This document shows, in pieces, positions 7,601 through 18,000 of a DNA stretch of 27,479 nucleotides (position 1 is its first letter; each line of letters opens with the position of its first letter). A model generated the notes under the pieces. That model saw only the letters and a list, made by a program, of their open reading frames with translations. It was not told the origin of the DNA and ran no database searches. The stretch covers positions 1 to 27,479 of the forward strand of contig JAAAJB010000484.1 in the NCBI GenBank assembly GCA_016098155.1, read 5' to 3'. The position numbers were made by a program, and so were the translations under genes. The DNA is from Actinomortierella ambigua (lineage: Eukaryota > Mortierellomycota > Mortierellomycetes > Mortierellales > Mortierellaceae).

Positions 7601-10250
7601 CGTGGACCTCGAGGTGGCGCAGAGCGAGCACCAGGAGCCACAGCTCCAGCTCCAGCCTTGACCCCAAGCCGTGCGGACAATGCCCAAACTTGGCGGCGAG
7701 AAAAAGCCGCGGCCGAGTCCGCTACAGCAGTGCCTATAAACGCCAAGGATAGCCCGGCAGCATTGACCAGCGGCAACACAGCGACATCTGTTGAAGGGCC
7801 AGCCAAGGCCGGTGCTGGCGTCGTCAAACGTGTAGAGCCAGTAGCTGTTTCGATGGCCAGCGGGAAGGTTGGTGGCAGTTCAGCCTCAGTAGAAGTGAAG
7901 CGCAAGGAGCTGAATGGCTTGCATGCTGAGAAGGCGACGTCAACACCGAATGGGTCTGTACGACACGCCAAGAGGCGGGAGCCATTCGACTACCCAGCCA
8001 GGAAAATCGACCCAAATCAGCATGTCACCATCGGCGACATCACAAGACTCTTTGCACGGATCTCCAACTTGCCTGCTGGTGAATCGCCAGCGTATGATCC
8101 GGTAGCCATGAAGGCGGCCGCCTCCCAGACGACTGATATACCCAGCGCAACAGCGAACAACACACAGGTCCCTGGAGATGCCACAGCCACTGCGGCAGCA
8201 GCAGACAAGGCGAGCAAGGACCTTCACCTCAAAACAGCCCAAGCGACCAAGAGACACTCTCTTTCAGGCATGTCGGCGTCTATTAGCTTCCCATCAAATG
8301 TCGAGCAGGCCATCAATAGGGGACGCATGAGCTTTATGGTTGCAAGTGAGATTGCAACTGAAGATGTAGCTGGAAAGGTAATGTTGTTTGCTATCAGCTA
8401 TGAATGTGTTGATGTAATGAATTTGTGTCATGATAAGTGCATGGTAGGCTAATATCGCATTGCGTGTGTCCTCTTTATGTATCTCGGGAATACAGGGCAC
8501 AGTGGAGGCAAAGTCAGAAGACAAGGCAGAGGAAGCATTAGAGGATACGGCTACACAGCCAGAAGCTGATGCACAGCGAGGAGCCGGCAATGAAGACCAC
8601 TCCACCAAACCTATCACCTCAGTTCCTCCAATCTTGCCTTCGTCTGCGGCCATTCAACCAGGCATGTACGGCATTCAGCAGGGTGTCCCAGCAGGCGCCG
8701 CGGCGGTACCTCAATACGTTTGGAGTGGCGTCGATTCAAGTCAAGCGGGCAGCCTCTCAGGGTCGACAGGCATGATGATACCACTGACAGGGTCAACAGG
8801 ACACACCATGCAACCGTATCAGCATGTGGTACCGCAGTTGCCGCAATTCTACACCTACGTACCGCAATTCTACACCTACCCGTATGGCGGCCCTCGTATG
8901 CATCCGTCCCTGGCTCAGTACTCGGGAGCAGCAATGGTTTCTGGCGGTCAACAGAACAGGATAGTGATGGATGGGGCGACAGCAGCAGCGCTTGCAGCAG
9001 CACCGGGCCAGCACGATGGTTTTTCGTCCGCCTCTAATGTGTCGACCGGCGGCAGTGTTGCAGTATCATCCGCTGCCGTCGTAAACAACCCGGGTAGCTC
9101 ATCGATCAAGACCTCGACTACAGGACCGGGAGGCGCGGCAGGCGCGGCAGTCGCAGCTGCAGCAGCCGCAGCAGCAGCCGCCGCCGCCGCCGCAGCGGCC
9201 GGGGTAGCTAGCCAAGCCAGCGAAACGCATCCGTGGCTACCTAGATTCTCTGCTGCCGGCGATGCGCCGTCCGCAACGACTGCAGCCTCGCAGGTGCCAG
9301 TCGTAGTACAAAGTTCGAACGTTATAGCCGCGCAGCAGCGTGGCGGGCTTTCTACGCGACCGATGAGTGCCCATGCCCATCAGCAAGCCATGCAAGACTT
9401 TTTTGCCGCGAGCTCGTCAAGTTCTCCCGCCACACCGACTGGTAGTGGGCTTCAGTCCATGGGGGAGGATGACGGCTGGACAAACTCTACTGGATTTGGT
9501 GTTCATTCATCATCGGCGGCGACGGTTCAACATGGCTGGGGATCGCCAGCTGGAGTTGCGGGACGGATGCATGTTCAAGGTGGAGGCGGTGGCAGCAATG
9601 CTGGTGGTGCAGTAGCGGCCTCAGGAGGAGCAGGAGCAGCCGGGGGAGCCGTGACAGGCATGACCATGACATCAGGGTTTGCGATGCATGGACAGGATGC
9701 GTTCCACTCGTCTCAGGTGCAAGTACAGCCACCAATGCATGGAAGAAGCCGTGGCGGTGGGTATGGCGGGCACTATGGTCGCGGAGGATACAATTCGCAC
9801 CATCATCATCACCACCACCACCACCAACAGCCGCACCACGCTCAACACCATCAGCACCACCAGCACCAAGATGGTCATCTAGCTCAGCAACAACACGCCA
9901 TGGATGGCCACCTGATCAGTCCAATGACAGGTGTCTCATCCGGAGACCGGTCTCATCGCCCATTCGGAAACGCAGTCGCATCTCCACACCACCACCACCA
10001 TGGTCAAGCACACTTTCATGGCCAACATAACCCACAAGGAGCATCGTCGGTACCCCACAGCAAGCGAGTGAACAGCGGCGCTGGTGGTGGTGGTGCGCAA
10101 GTTAGCGGAGGTAACTCTACAAGCGGTGGCAGCGCTGCTGCTTCCGAGGCCAATGCCTCGGCAAACGCTCCATCCTTTGCACAGTTCTCCGCACGGCCTT
10201 CTGCTGGTACGGCCTCTACTGCCCCTGGAAACCCTTCGCCTTCTTTTTAA
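4609..10250 (+). CDS. BAT2/PRRC2 N-terminal-domain protein, large disordered, 1634 aa
   Basis: Six exons: 4609-4661, 4917-5329, 5442-5491, 5635-5691, 5801-8377, 8496-10250; they sum to 4905 nt in frame to TAA. Residues about 20-150 match the BAT2 N-terminal domain layout: PLPVNLPSRKLES, a Gly/Ser stretch with SSWAS, then WGLVAAT and EFPTAAEASK. KWDEE-IDDENEDFLFAEKIEF (about 187-206) recalls the acidic EKL-F-SD motif of animal PRRC2. Next come an Arg/Asp/Ser-rich region with many RRxS motifs (about 258-445), a Glu/Lys/Arg coiled coil (about 490-578), two TWRR motifs, a conserved-looking island at about 915-950, a poly-Ala run (about 1266-1286) and a His-rich run (about 1484-1509). Animal PRRC2 proteins are RNA-associated factors linked to translation initiation and stress granules; a similar cytoplasmic role is inferred. 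The first exon is the weakest part: its donor, GTGACT, is atypical. Confidence 0.75.
8841..8879 (+). repeat. Tandem 21-nt duplication inside the BAT2-like gene
   Basis: CCGCAATTCTACACCTAC occurs at 8841-8858 and again at 8862-8879 with a 21-nt period. It encodes a duplicated PQFYTY-V unit within the aromatic, proline-rich part of the last exon. The identity of the two copies suggests recent slippage. Confidence 0.85.
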
Positions 10251-10757
10251 AAGAGACTGCGAAGAAACACACAGAAATCAAACACCAAGACACTTTCTCT
10301 CCCCTCGTCAACTGGAGACGGCAGAGTGAGCTTAAAAAAAAAAAAAAAATCAGAGGTGGTCGTTTGAGGACAGCCAGGATAGTTTTTTTCCCCTTCTTTT
10401 TTTTCGTTCTTTGAAACATCACTTTTTCTTTTTTTTTTTCCTTTCTTTCTGTTTGTAATGAATCCTGCCACAGTATCGCTTTACTTTATCGAGGGGAACG
10501 GTGTACTTGTTTTTGCTACTCCAAGATGGTGGTGGTATGATGCTGCTGTGTTGCGGCTCATCGCCGAGAACAAAAAAAATATCAACTTGATGGGAAGTTG
10601 GGGGATCATCAATGTCTATTCTCCCCTCCGAGCGACAGTCGTTGTGGTAGGTCACATGCCAAAGCAGATGGAAAGTGGGGCATCAAGATCGTGGGGGAGG
10701 GAAGGTCTTCTTTTCCTGTCATTTGCTTGGGCAGCACCTTCACAGTTGGTTGATGCT
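10251..10757. other. Convergent 3' intergenic region
   Basis: About 500 nt separate the stop of the BAT2-like gene from the stop of DPH3 on the opposite strand. The region holds long A and T runs (10334-10349 and several near 10386-10442) that probably belong to the 3' UTRs. I see no canonical AATAAA on either strand and no extra gene. Confidence 0.5.
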
Positions 10758-11303
10758 TTAGGCAGCCACCTCGACCTCGGATGCCGCAGGCATCACAAAA
10801 GTGCTGCCTTCATCGTCCTCATCCGCAAAGTCCTCCTAAAGAAAAAAAAAAGTGAAGAAAGGAAAGAGTAGTTGTTGGTCAGGATGGAAAGGGCTTCACA
10901 TCACTACACTCTATACTCATTATTCACTAAAGCTGACACTCGTCCAACATACAGGATCATAGATGACTCGGACCAGGAGCGAACAACTGGGGCATCGAGC
11001 GATATCCTCGCCATCCTGCAGCTCCTCGCGAGTGATCTGGAAACGATCCCCGCAGGGGCAAGGATAAAAGTAGATCTCCTCGTCCTCGTCGTACTCAAAG
11101 TCCTATTGAAGTAATAGAAAAGTGTTGGAGCATTAGGCATCGATATGGCCCCTCTGGATGTGTAAACCTTTTTTTTTTTTTTTTTTTTTACGCCCGAAGC
11201 AAAAAAAAAAAAATAATCATTGAAAAAGGTCCGCAGCAAGAAAAGCATTAGAGTTGCTGCTGAATAGTACCTCGATCTCAATCTCGTCGTAGAAGGATGC
11301 CAT
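10758..11303 (-). CDS. DPH3: Diphthamide biosynthesis protein 3 (CSL zinc finger)
   Basis: Three exons on the minus strand: 11303-11271, 11102-10953 and 10835-10758; together 261 nt, 86 aa. The protein starts [20 protein letters not shown], the hallmark of the DPH-type (CSL) zinc finger. The zinc ligands are in YPCPCGD (C26, C28) and RCPSC (C48, C51). The C-terminus is short and acidic. DPH3/Kti11 is a small cytosolic electron-donating iron/zinc protein that supports the radical step of diphthamide synthesis on elongation factor 2 by Dph1-Dph2, and is also linked to Elongator-dependent tRNA modification. The length matches the family (about 80-90 aa). All splice sites are GT-AG and the joins are in phase. 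It is convergent with the BAT2-like gene and divergent from the cupredoxin gene. Confidence 0.96.
11169..11213. repeat. T21 / A13 inverted homopolymer in DPH3 intron 1
   Basis: T(21) at 11169-11189 is followed by an 11-nt spacer (acgcccgaagc) and A(13) at 11201-11213. In the DPH3 pre-mRNA this becomes a U-run, a GCUUCGGGC loop region and an A-run, able to pair into an A-U hairpin inside the first intron. Confidence 0.6.
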
Positions 11304-12463
11304 CGCTGATAACTAGAGGTTGTAGTGAGAGGACAGACTTGGTTGACTGAATGAAATCCCCCCTTGGAAGGTCAATGATTCCAGAAGCGAGTGTGAGATA
11401 AGTGAAAAAGAGAAGGGGCTCAATGTGTAATGCCCAATGCATCATGTCACAACGGCCATACTATTACGTACGGGAGCTCTTGTGTACGTGATATGTGACT
11501 GCTGTCTAGGGGTTCGACTTGACGCGACGTGGCGACAGACTCAAAAAAAAAAAAAAAAGATGGTCTTAGACCAGGGCTCTTCCTGGGTGCTGATGCCAAG
11601 AACATGACACACCTGGGTGGCTCCCACTTTTGGATCTACGGATCCGCATGGCGGAGCTCCAACTTTTGAAAAAAAAAAAATAAAGACCACTCTGGCTTAC
11701 CGTGTCACCAGGTCGGCATATCGTGAGGTCCTCTCAATGTTCCAGATTCGTGTTAATGCTGCAAAAAGTCAGAGAGCGATACCGCCACCTGGCGCGGCAT
11801 TGGTCTTGTGATTATGTCTTTAATGATTGGGGGTATATTAGCCAAAGCCCCTTGCTATCATATGATGACATATGTGCGCAATCAAGGTGTCGAGCTAGGA
11901 TTCTCTTCCCTGTTGATTCAGCAATGCGGTTCTCATCCAACAGGCGTCGTGGATGGCGGCAAAAAAAAAAAAAAAAAAAAAAAAAAGACCCCCTCCCCCC
12001 CCAAATTTTTTTTTTATTAAAGACCGTACCATCTTAAAAGTTGTATGGATTTACCACGGCCTTCCTCTTCTCAAATGCAAAAGTGTAAAGGGTATGTCCA
12101 TCTTTCCATTCGTCTATTGCACAACTTTTAGGCTATCAAACTAGAACCAAGCGTCTCCTTTCACCGGCCTTTTCCCTTTCGCCGGGGTATCTCTTCTGGT
12201 TGCAGCGAAAAAAAAGTGGCAATGCGTAGAGGCGGTAGTTCAAAGACCCCTTGTGGTCGCGTTTGCATATTGATACATGTCTCATTGTATGAAAAATCTT
12301 TTGAGAAACCACCCCCGGATTGCGAGCTGGTATAAAGCCTTCTCTCGACCCCCTCCTCCCCAACTTCACCACCCATCTCTCTTCACCTCACTATAATCCC
12401 TGTCCTTGCTGCAATAGCACTTTAAGAAAAAAAAAAAGAAGAAAGCAAAAAACAACCACCACC
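11304..12463. other. Divergent intergenic region between DPH3 and the cupredoxin gene
   Basis: No gene is supported in these 1160 nt. Poly-A tracts lie at about 11542-11558, 11669-11680 and 11961-11986 (26 A), and a small GGATC-TACG-GATCC hairpin lies at about 11632-11645. Short open frames here run through homopolymers and have no family features. The right end contains a TATA-like motif for the cupredoxin gene. Confidence 0.5.
12331..12336 (+). promoter_or_regulatory. TATA-like box of the cupredoxin gene
   Basis: TATAAA lies 128 nt upstream of the start codon and is followed by a pyrimidine-rich leader and an A-rich stretch directly before the ATG, a layout common for strongly expressed fungal genes. 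The assignment rests only on motif and position. Confidence 0.4.
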
Positions 12464-13030
12464 ATGCGTTTCTCAGCTATCACCCTCCTTGCCACCTTGG
12501 CAGCCCCGATTCTCGCCGCCAAGACCTATGACGTCAACTGGGTGAACGGCGTGCCAAGCCCTCAAGAGCTGGACATTGCACCCGGCGACGCCGTCCGTTG
12601 GACGAACAACGATGGCCAAGACCACGCGATCGTGCAGACGGTGGCCGGCCCACGGTCGTGCGCCAACATGCCCGGCGGCTTCAACTCGGGCCGGAAGACG
12701 CCCGGCCAGGCCTACCAGCGCACCTTCCCCATGGCCGGTACCTTCAATTACAAGGACGGCATCGGCGCCAACTGTCTGAGCAAGAACGCCACGGGCACCA
12801 TCTTTGTCCACAATGGCCCACGCCCCACCAATGGTGGTGGCGGTACTGCGACCGGCACCGCGACCGCGACCGCAACCTCCAAGCCCACGAGCTCGGCCGC
12901 CATCTCGACGACTGCTGTGCCTACGGCCACCTCGAGCCCCCCTCCCAGGAGCGGCGCTGAGAGCTTGTCATCAGCGAGCCAGTCGGTTTGGATCGGCATT
13001 GCCGCCTTGGTGGGTGCTCTTGTCCTCTAA
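12464..13030 (+). CDS. Secreted GPI-type plastocyanin-like (cupredoxin) protein
   Basis: Single exon of 188 aa. The start has an A-rich leader and good context (accaccATG), and MRFSAITLLATLAAPILAA is a clear signal peptide. A cupredoxin domain spans about residues 20-117: YDVNWVNG, a PGDAVRW strand, QDHAIVQT with H54, and a final ATGTIFV strand. C66 and C104 are placed to form the domain's disulfide. A Thr/Ala/Ser-rich stalk (about 120-170) and a hydrophobic end (IGIAALVGALVL) fit GPI anchoring to the membrane or wall. Type I copper sites normally need two His, one Cys and usually Met; only H54 and one Cys position are visible, and the usual C-x-x-H-x-x-M segment reads NCLSKNATG. Copper binding is therefore doubtful. 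A structural or wall role like that of ligand-less phytocyanin relatives is inferred. Confidence 0.88.
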   Translation: MRFSAITLLATLAAPILAAKTYDVNWVNGVPSPQELDIAPGDAVRWTNNDGQDHAIVQTVAGPRSCANMPGGFNSGRKTPGQAYQRTFPMAGTFNYKDGIGANCLSKNATGTIFVHNGPRPTNGGGGTATGTATATATSKPTSSAAISTTAVPTATSSPPPRSGAESLSSASQSVWIGIAALVGALVL

Positions 13031-14986
13031 AAGACTAGACTCCCCCAAAAAAAAATATGGCCTCTCTTGTCCTACCGTTTCCAAAAGTCACGGGACAAAC
13101 GAGCGATGTTGACTCTTTTAAAAAATTGAGGGGAGCAGCATCAATTTAGAGCTAGGCATTTTTTTTTGTTCCTCTTGGTGAGGGATGCATTTTTATTCTT
13201 TTATTTTTTTTTGTTCGTCCAGAGGATCTCGTTTTTTTTGTACATATCTTAAGGTGTTTGTTGAAAGAGCCTTTGGTCTCCTAATATATTTGCGCCATCA
13301 TCCTCACCAACTTTTAAATTGTCAGTCTTGTGTGTTCCTTTTGAAAGGAAAGCATAAATAAGGGTTTTGCTTGGTTTTGTTGGATGCTTTTATCCGAGAT
13401 AAAGAGCTTAATGATGACAGGGCCTTCCCATATCTCTTTCATAAGGTTAAACGCGAGTTTACACAAGGAAAAGAATGGGTTTAGTCGAGATTGGCATGTG
13501 TTTCCTCTTTTTTTGTTCTGTACGTACAGATGCACGAGCATGCCTGTAGAGAAGAGGAGGGGTGTGCGTGTATGTATGTGTGTTCGAGAAAGGGGGTTCA
13601 GCAGGTGGACCAGGGGGTAGCAGACCGTGCAAAAAAGAAATACGTATTGGGCGTCGGAGGTGATTGGCGGACAAGCGCGACACGAGGCTACCCAAAGGAT
13701 GTGTGCACATTTGTTCTTTGGTGGTCTTTGGGGTCTTTTTTTTTTCTCTGCTTGGTTGCTGTTGAGTGGTTCTGCACGACCGATGTGACAGACGATCAAC
13801 CCTCCTTTAGAGCATGCGTTCCATCTTGACTCTACAGGCATCATCCAACTCAAAGAGCAAAGAGAGAGAGAGAGAAAGTAGGAGAGCTTGGTGCTGCTGT
13901 TTGGGCTCCCTTGCTCCTTTGGCTCCTAGGGCTGCAGAAATAGACATGGAGGGGACGCACTGTATGGTAGACAGAAGAGCACGGTATTTGGCCACGCGTA
14001 AAAAAAAAAGAGAAAGTGTGTGTATGTGCGTGGGGGGACGATCGCTCCGTGGACAAAGAGCGAAAGGAACCCACAACCTTATCTCTTTTCTCCCTTTGTT
14101 GTGGAAATGGAGGGTGATGGGTCTTTTGGAATTGAATGATTGTTTTTTTTTTTCTTTTTTTGCTCGGGGTTGGGGCAAAGAGCTGTGGAGAGAAAGAGAG
14201 GGGTCCCTTGCTGAGACAGATAGAGCAAAAAAGGTGTTGCGAGCAGGCTAAGGGTAGGATTGTAGAGAAGGGGGGGTGGGGATGTGTCCCTCGCGTGCTC
14301 CCTTTTCTTCCCCTTCTCCTCTCTTTCTGCTAGCAACAGCAGCAGCAAACAACCTTCTTTACTTTGCCTTACCCTTGCTATACCTTACTACGACACCATT
14401 TCTCCTTTTTGTTGCATTTCAAGCACACATTGGATCATTTTGTCCTTGTCCTCCTCTTTTGACCCTTCCCTCCCCCTCCTCTGGCTCTCCGACTCCACAT
14501 TGTTCATTCTCTCAAACACGCATTACTCCTCTTACGTCTTTATCTTTTTTTTTCTTCCCTACTTGCTGCACTGTGCACTGCACTTCAAGTCCCCGCGGAC
14601 AACAGAGGCTCTTTTGTGTGTGTGTGCATGCTGTGATTTGCTTGGGGTGTTCCTGAATATGTGTGAATGCTTTGTGCCCAATGTACATGCACCCTGCCCT
14701 ATACCCTCCAAGGACCCATCACCAACTCATTCTCTTCCTCGACTTTTTTTTTTCTTTCTCCACCCACCTTTCGTTGACTACAACACGACTTTGCAGAGGC
14801 AGACCAAGAACTACTATCACGGTAGCCGTTAGCCATAGCCATCAGTTGTCTCACCTTCGTCTGTCCAATCAGTACCTCCTATCTCCCCCCATCCATCCAT
14901 CGTCTGTTCCCTTGCCCCTCCTTCGGCCTCCCCCTTTGCCCGTGCACTCGCTTCTTTAGTAGAACGTACTGTATGCCTTTGCGGAG
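13031..14986. other. Intergenic region with a long pyrimidine-rich leader
   Basis: The first few hundred bases are T-rich and probably hold the cupredoxin 3' UTR. No gene or RNA was recognised in 13300-14280. From about 14285 to 14960 the plus strand is strongly C/T-rich, typical of the promoter and 5' leader of a fungal gene, here the gene starting at 14987. Overlapping short frames in this stretch reflect pyrimidine bias rather than coding. Confidence 0.5.
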
Positions 14987-15029
14987 ATGTCGTTCAACTA
15001 CACCACCGATGTCGTCGATGCGGATGCCT
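14973..15029 (+). promoter_or_regulatory. Short upstream ORF overlapping the start of the 1719-aa gene
   Basis: An ATG 14 nt before the proposed start opens a 18-codon frame (MPLRCRSTTPPMSSMRMP) that ends inside the main coding sequence in another frame. Its context is weak (T at -3), whereas the main start has G at -3, so scanning ribosomes could bypass it. It matters only if the transcript begins upstream of 14973. Confidence 0.3.
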
Positions 15030-18000
15030 TGAACCTGGCAGAGACCGCGTTTCCGGCCGACGGTACGGGAGGATCGTCCTTCTCCTTCGAGCTGGGTGAA
15101 GATCAACACTTCTCCGAGTCGTTCGGCGGCGTGCCGCTACAACAGCAGCAGCTATGGGACGATGGCCAATTGACACTGCCATCCGGCACAAGCAAGATCT
15201 TCTACACCGGTCAATCGTCCGCAGAGAACAGTGCGAACAATAGCCTCAGCCTCCAACAGGGCCAGCCGCCACTGCAACAGCACCAGCTCACCCACCCTCA
15301 CTTGCCTCAGCACCTTCAGCCACATTCTCGTTCCAGCTCACACAACCATCATCACCATTTTCACCAACAGCACCAACAAGGACACCAGTTTCTCGGGTCG
15401 CCCCTCAAGTTTCAGCAACAGGAAGGCGGCGGCCATGACCCCGACCTTGATCAAGCTGGACAAGGATGGCAACCGAGTCCTACTAGCACCCTCAGTACTC
15501 GCAATGTCCCGCCAGAAATCACCCTTTCAAGTGACATTGACCCCGAGGACGATCAACGTTTACTGTTTCTTTCCAACATTGGGTCGGGCAAGAAGGGTGA
15601 TAGCATCTCTCTCTTTGCTAAACTAGGCGATGGTATGTCCTCCACCTGGTTTTTCTTTTCTTTCATAATTTTGTATATATATTCTTTCTTCCCACAACGT
15701 GCTCCCTCTACTGCCTTTGTGGAGTTGGACGCAAGGGAAAAAAAATCAACTAGATTTGAGTGAATGATGGGGTTAGAAGGGGTGTGTCATGTTGAAGTCA
15801 GCATGCACGTCGTCCCTTCCTCCTTCAACGCTACTCTACACAGACACCCCTTCTTTTCACCGTGCAGCTCATGCATTCAACATGCATTCGATATGAATGT
15901 ATACCCCTCCCCCCCAACCCAACCTAGCCCAACCGAACGAACAAACAAAGAAGCACGGTTGAAAAAAAAATCAAGTAGCTCCGCGCTAACGACCAACATT
16001 ATCCCATTATCTTTTTTAGAATCAGATTTGAGTTACGATCTCTTCAAAGAGGAACTCGACGATGAAACAAAGGATGCTTCGAGGTTTATCTTTGACCAGT
16101 CCATGATGGATCCGATGAGCGGGAATGTCAGCAGCTTGGGACCAGCCATTCGGCATGGACTCGGCGGTGGCGTCGAGTCTCTGTTTGACCAACAATTTCC
16201 TGCCAACACTTCCGGGAATCAAAGCATGACCGAGGACCATTCACCACTGTCGGCATCACAATATGGACTCCGCACACCTTTGCTTTCTACAGGAAATGAC
16301 CTGGATTACGAAGAATTTGACAAGGATTTTCTATCGATGCTACGGAGCAAAACCACGACACAGCAGTCGACGCCCATTGCTGCGCTGGCTCCACCGCCAT
16401 CATTGATGGTGACCTCACCTTCAAGCGAGCATTTTGGTGGGCTACCCTTACCGATTCTAGGTGGTGGTGTTGGTGGTCTGGAGGGTGGTGGTCGACCACC
16501 CTTGTCGGCGGCGGCGATGCGGATCCTCGAGGAAAAGGCAAAATCTCGTCCCCAATCCAAAGTCAATGAAGAATACCAGGCGGCGCTCAAGAGCTTCCGT
16601 GACTCACTCAAGGTCGCAGACCCGGTCAGAACACCTCACAAATTTGGTCCGCAGCCACTACCGATCCTGTGGAACGCGCCAAAACTGCGGACACGCGTCC
16701 TACCAGACTTGAACCTTGCTGGTACCACTACTACCACCACCACGACCACCACACATGCTCCTCTGGCCACCCAATCACAGTCGCCGCAGCAGCCGTTGTT
16801 GCAATCAGTAAAGGATGCAAAGTCGACTTTTGCTCAATCAAATCCAGGCTCTGGCAGCGTGGGCTCTACAAAGCGCATTCCTGCAACTTTGACGGCTCCT
16901 CCCCCACAACAACAGCAGCAACAGCAGCAACAGGAACAGCAACAGCCGCAGCCACAGCCACAGCCACAGCAGCTACAGCAGGTAGGCAAGGACCTGCGGT
17001 CGACAACATTGTCTTCATCAATGACCTCGGCGTCTTCAGTCTCACCACGGCACAAGCTCGACTCTCGACCTTTGTCACCTTCGACGTCACTTTCGAGCGA
17101 TGCTCTGGATGATGTGGCGCCGATTGATCTTGCAGGGGATGTCAAGTTGTTGGCCACGTCTCCCTCGATTGCAGCGACCCCGTCCCCGGGCAAGCCTCAA
17201 CACTGGATGAAGACTCCACTCTCGCCAGACACACCGATCTCGACTCCTCGAGATAACAATGATGGTGGCATTGGCAGTAGTGGCATTGGCAACAGCCGGG
17301 AAAAAGACACAGTAGAGCCGGAGCAGAATGGCACGATCCGTGGTGTCCAGGAGAAGAGGACCCACTCCGTGACTACGGGTATCACTTCTCCAAAAGCGGG
17401 CACGGATGGTCGTTCAAGAGGGTCGAGTACTGCATCGGCCATTGGGGTAGCAGGATCCAACACCGTTTCCGGGCCAATGGCCGCTGAGACCCTACGACCA
17501 CTGGATGGTACCAGTCAACTGTCTACGCCTAGAAAGCGTGGATCTCTCCGCCCAGGTATATGACAATCTGACTTTCGTGGCCTTGGCGAAAAAAACAAAA
17601 GGAGTTGGGATCAATGTTGGAGCACTAATTCTAAACTTTCCTTCTTTTCTTGTTCACTAGAAACTTTCCAAGAACCCTCCCCACAACAACAACAACAACA
17701 ACAACAACAGCAACAACAACAACCACAGCCTCCACAACCAGCACCACCACAACAGCCACCACAACAGCCACAGAAGCAAGGCGAGAATGCGGATGAAGGC
17801 AATGGTACGAGCCGACCTCAGTCTCTCAACATCCTGCCCGAGTCGCTGACATCCGTCAACAACTATCATCTCTTCCACCCACCTGCATCAGGCGCTACCA
17901 ACACCGACGCACCCGAATTCCCGCCCCAGAGCAATCATGGCACGGAGCAACAGCAGCAGCAACAACAACAGCAACCGGAGCAGCAGCAACAGCCGTCCCA

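Noticed and set aside
11617..12144. Several short open frames between DPH3 and the cupredoxin gene
   Set aside because: They run through poly-A tracts (poly-Lys) and show no conserved features.
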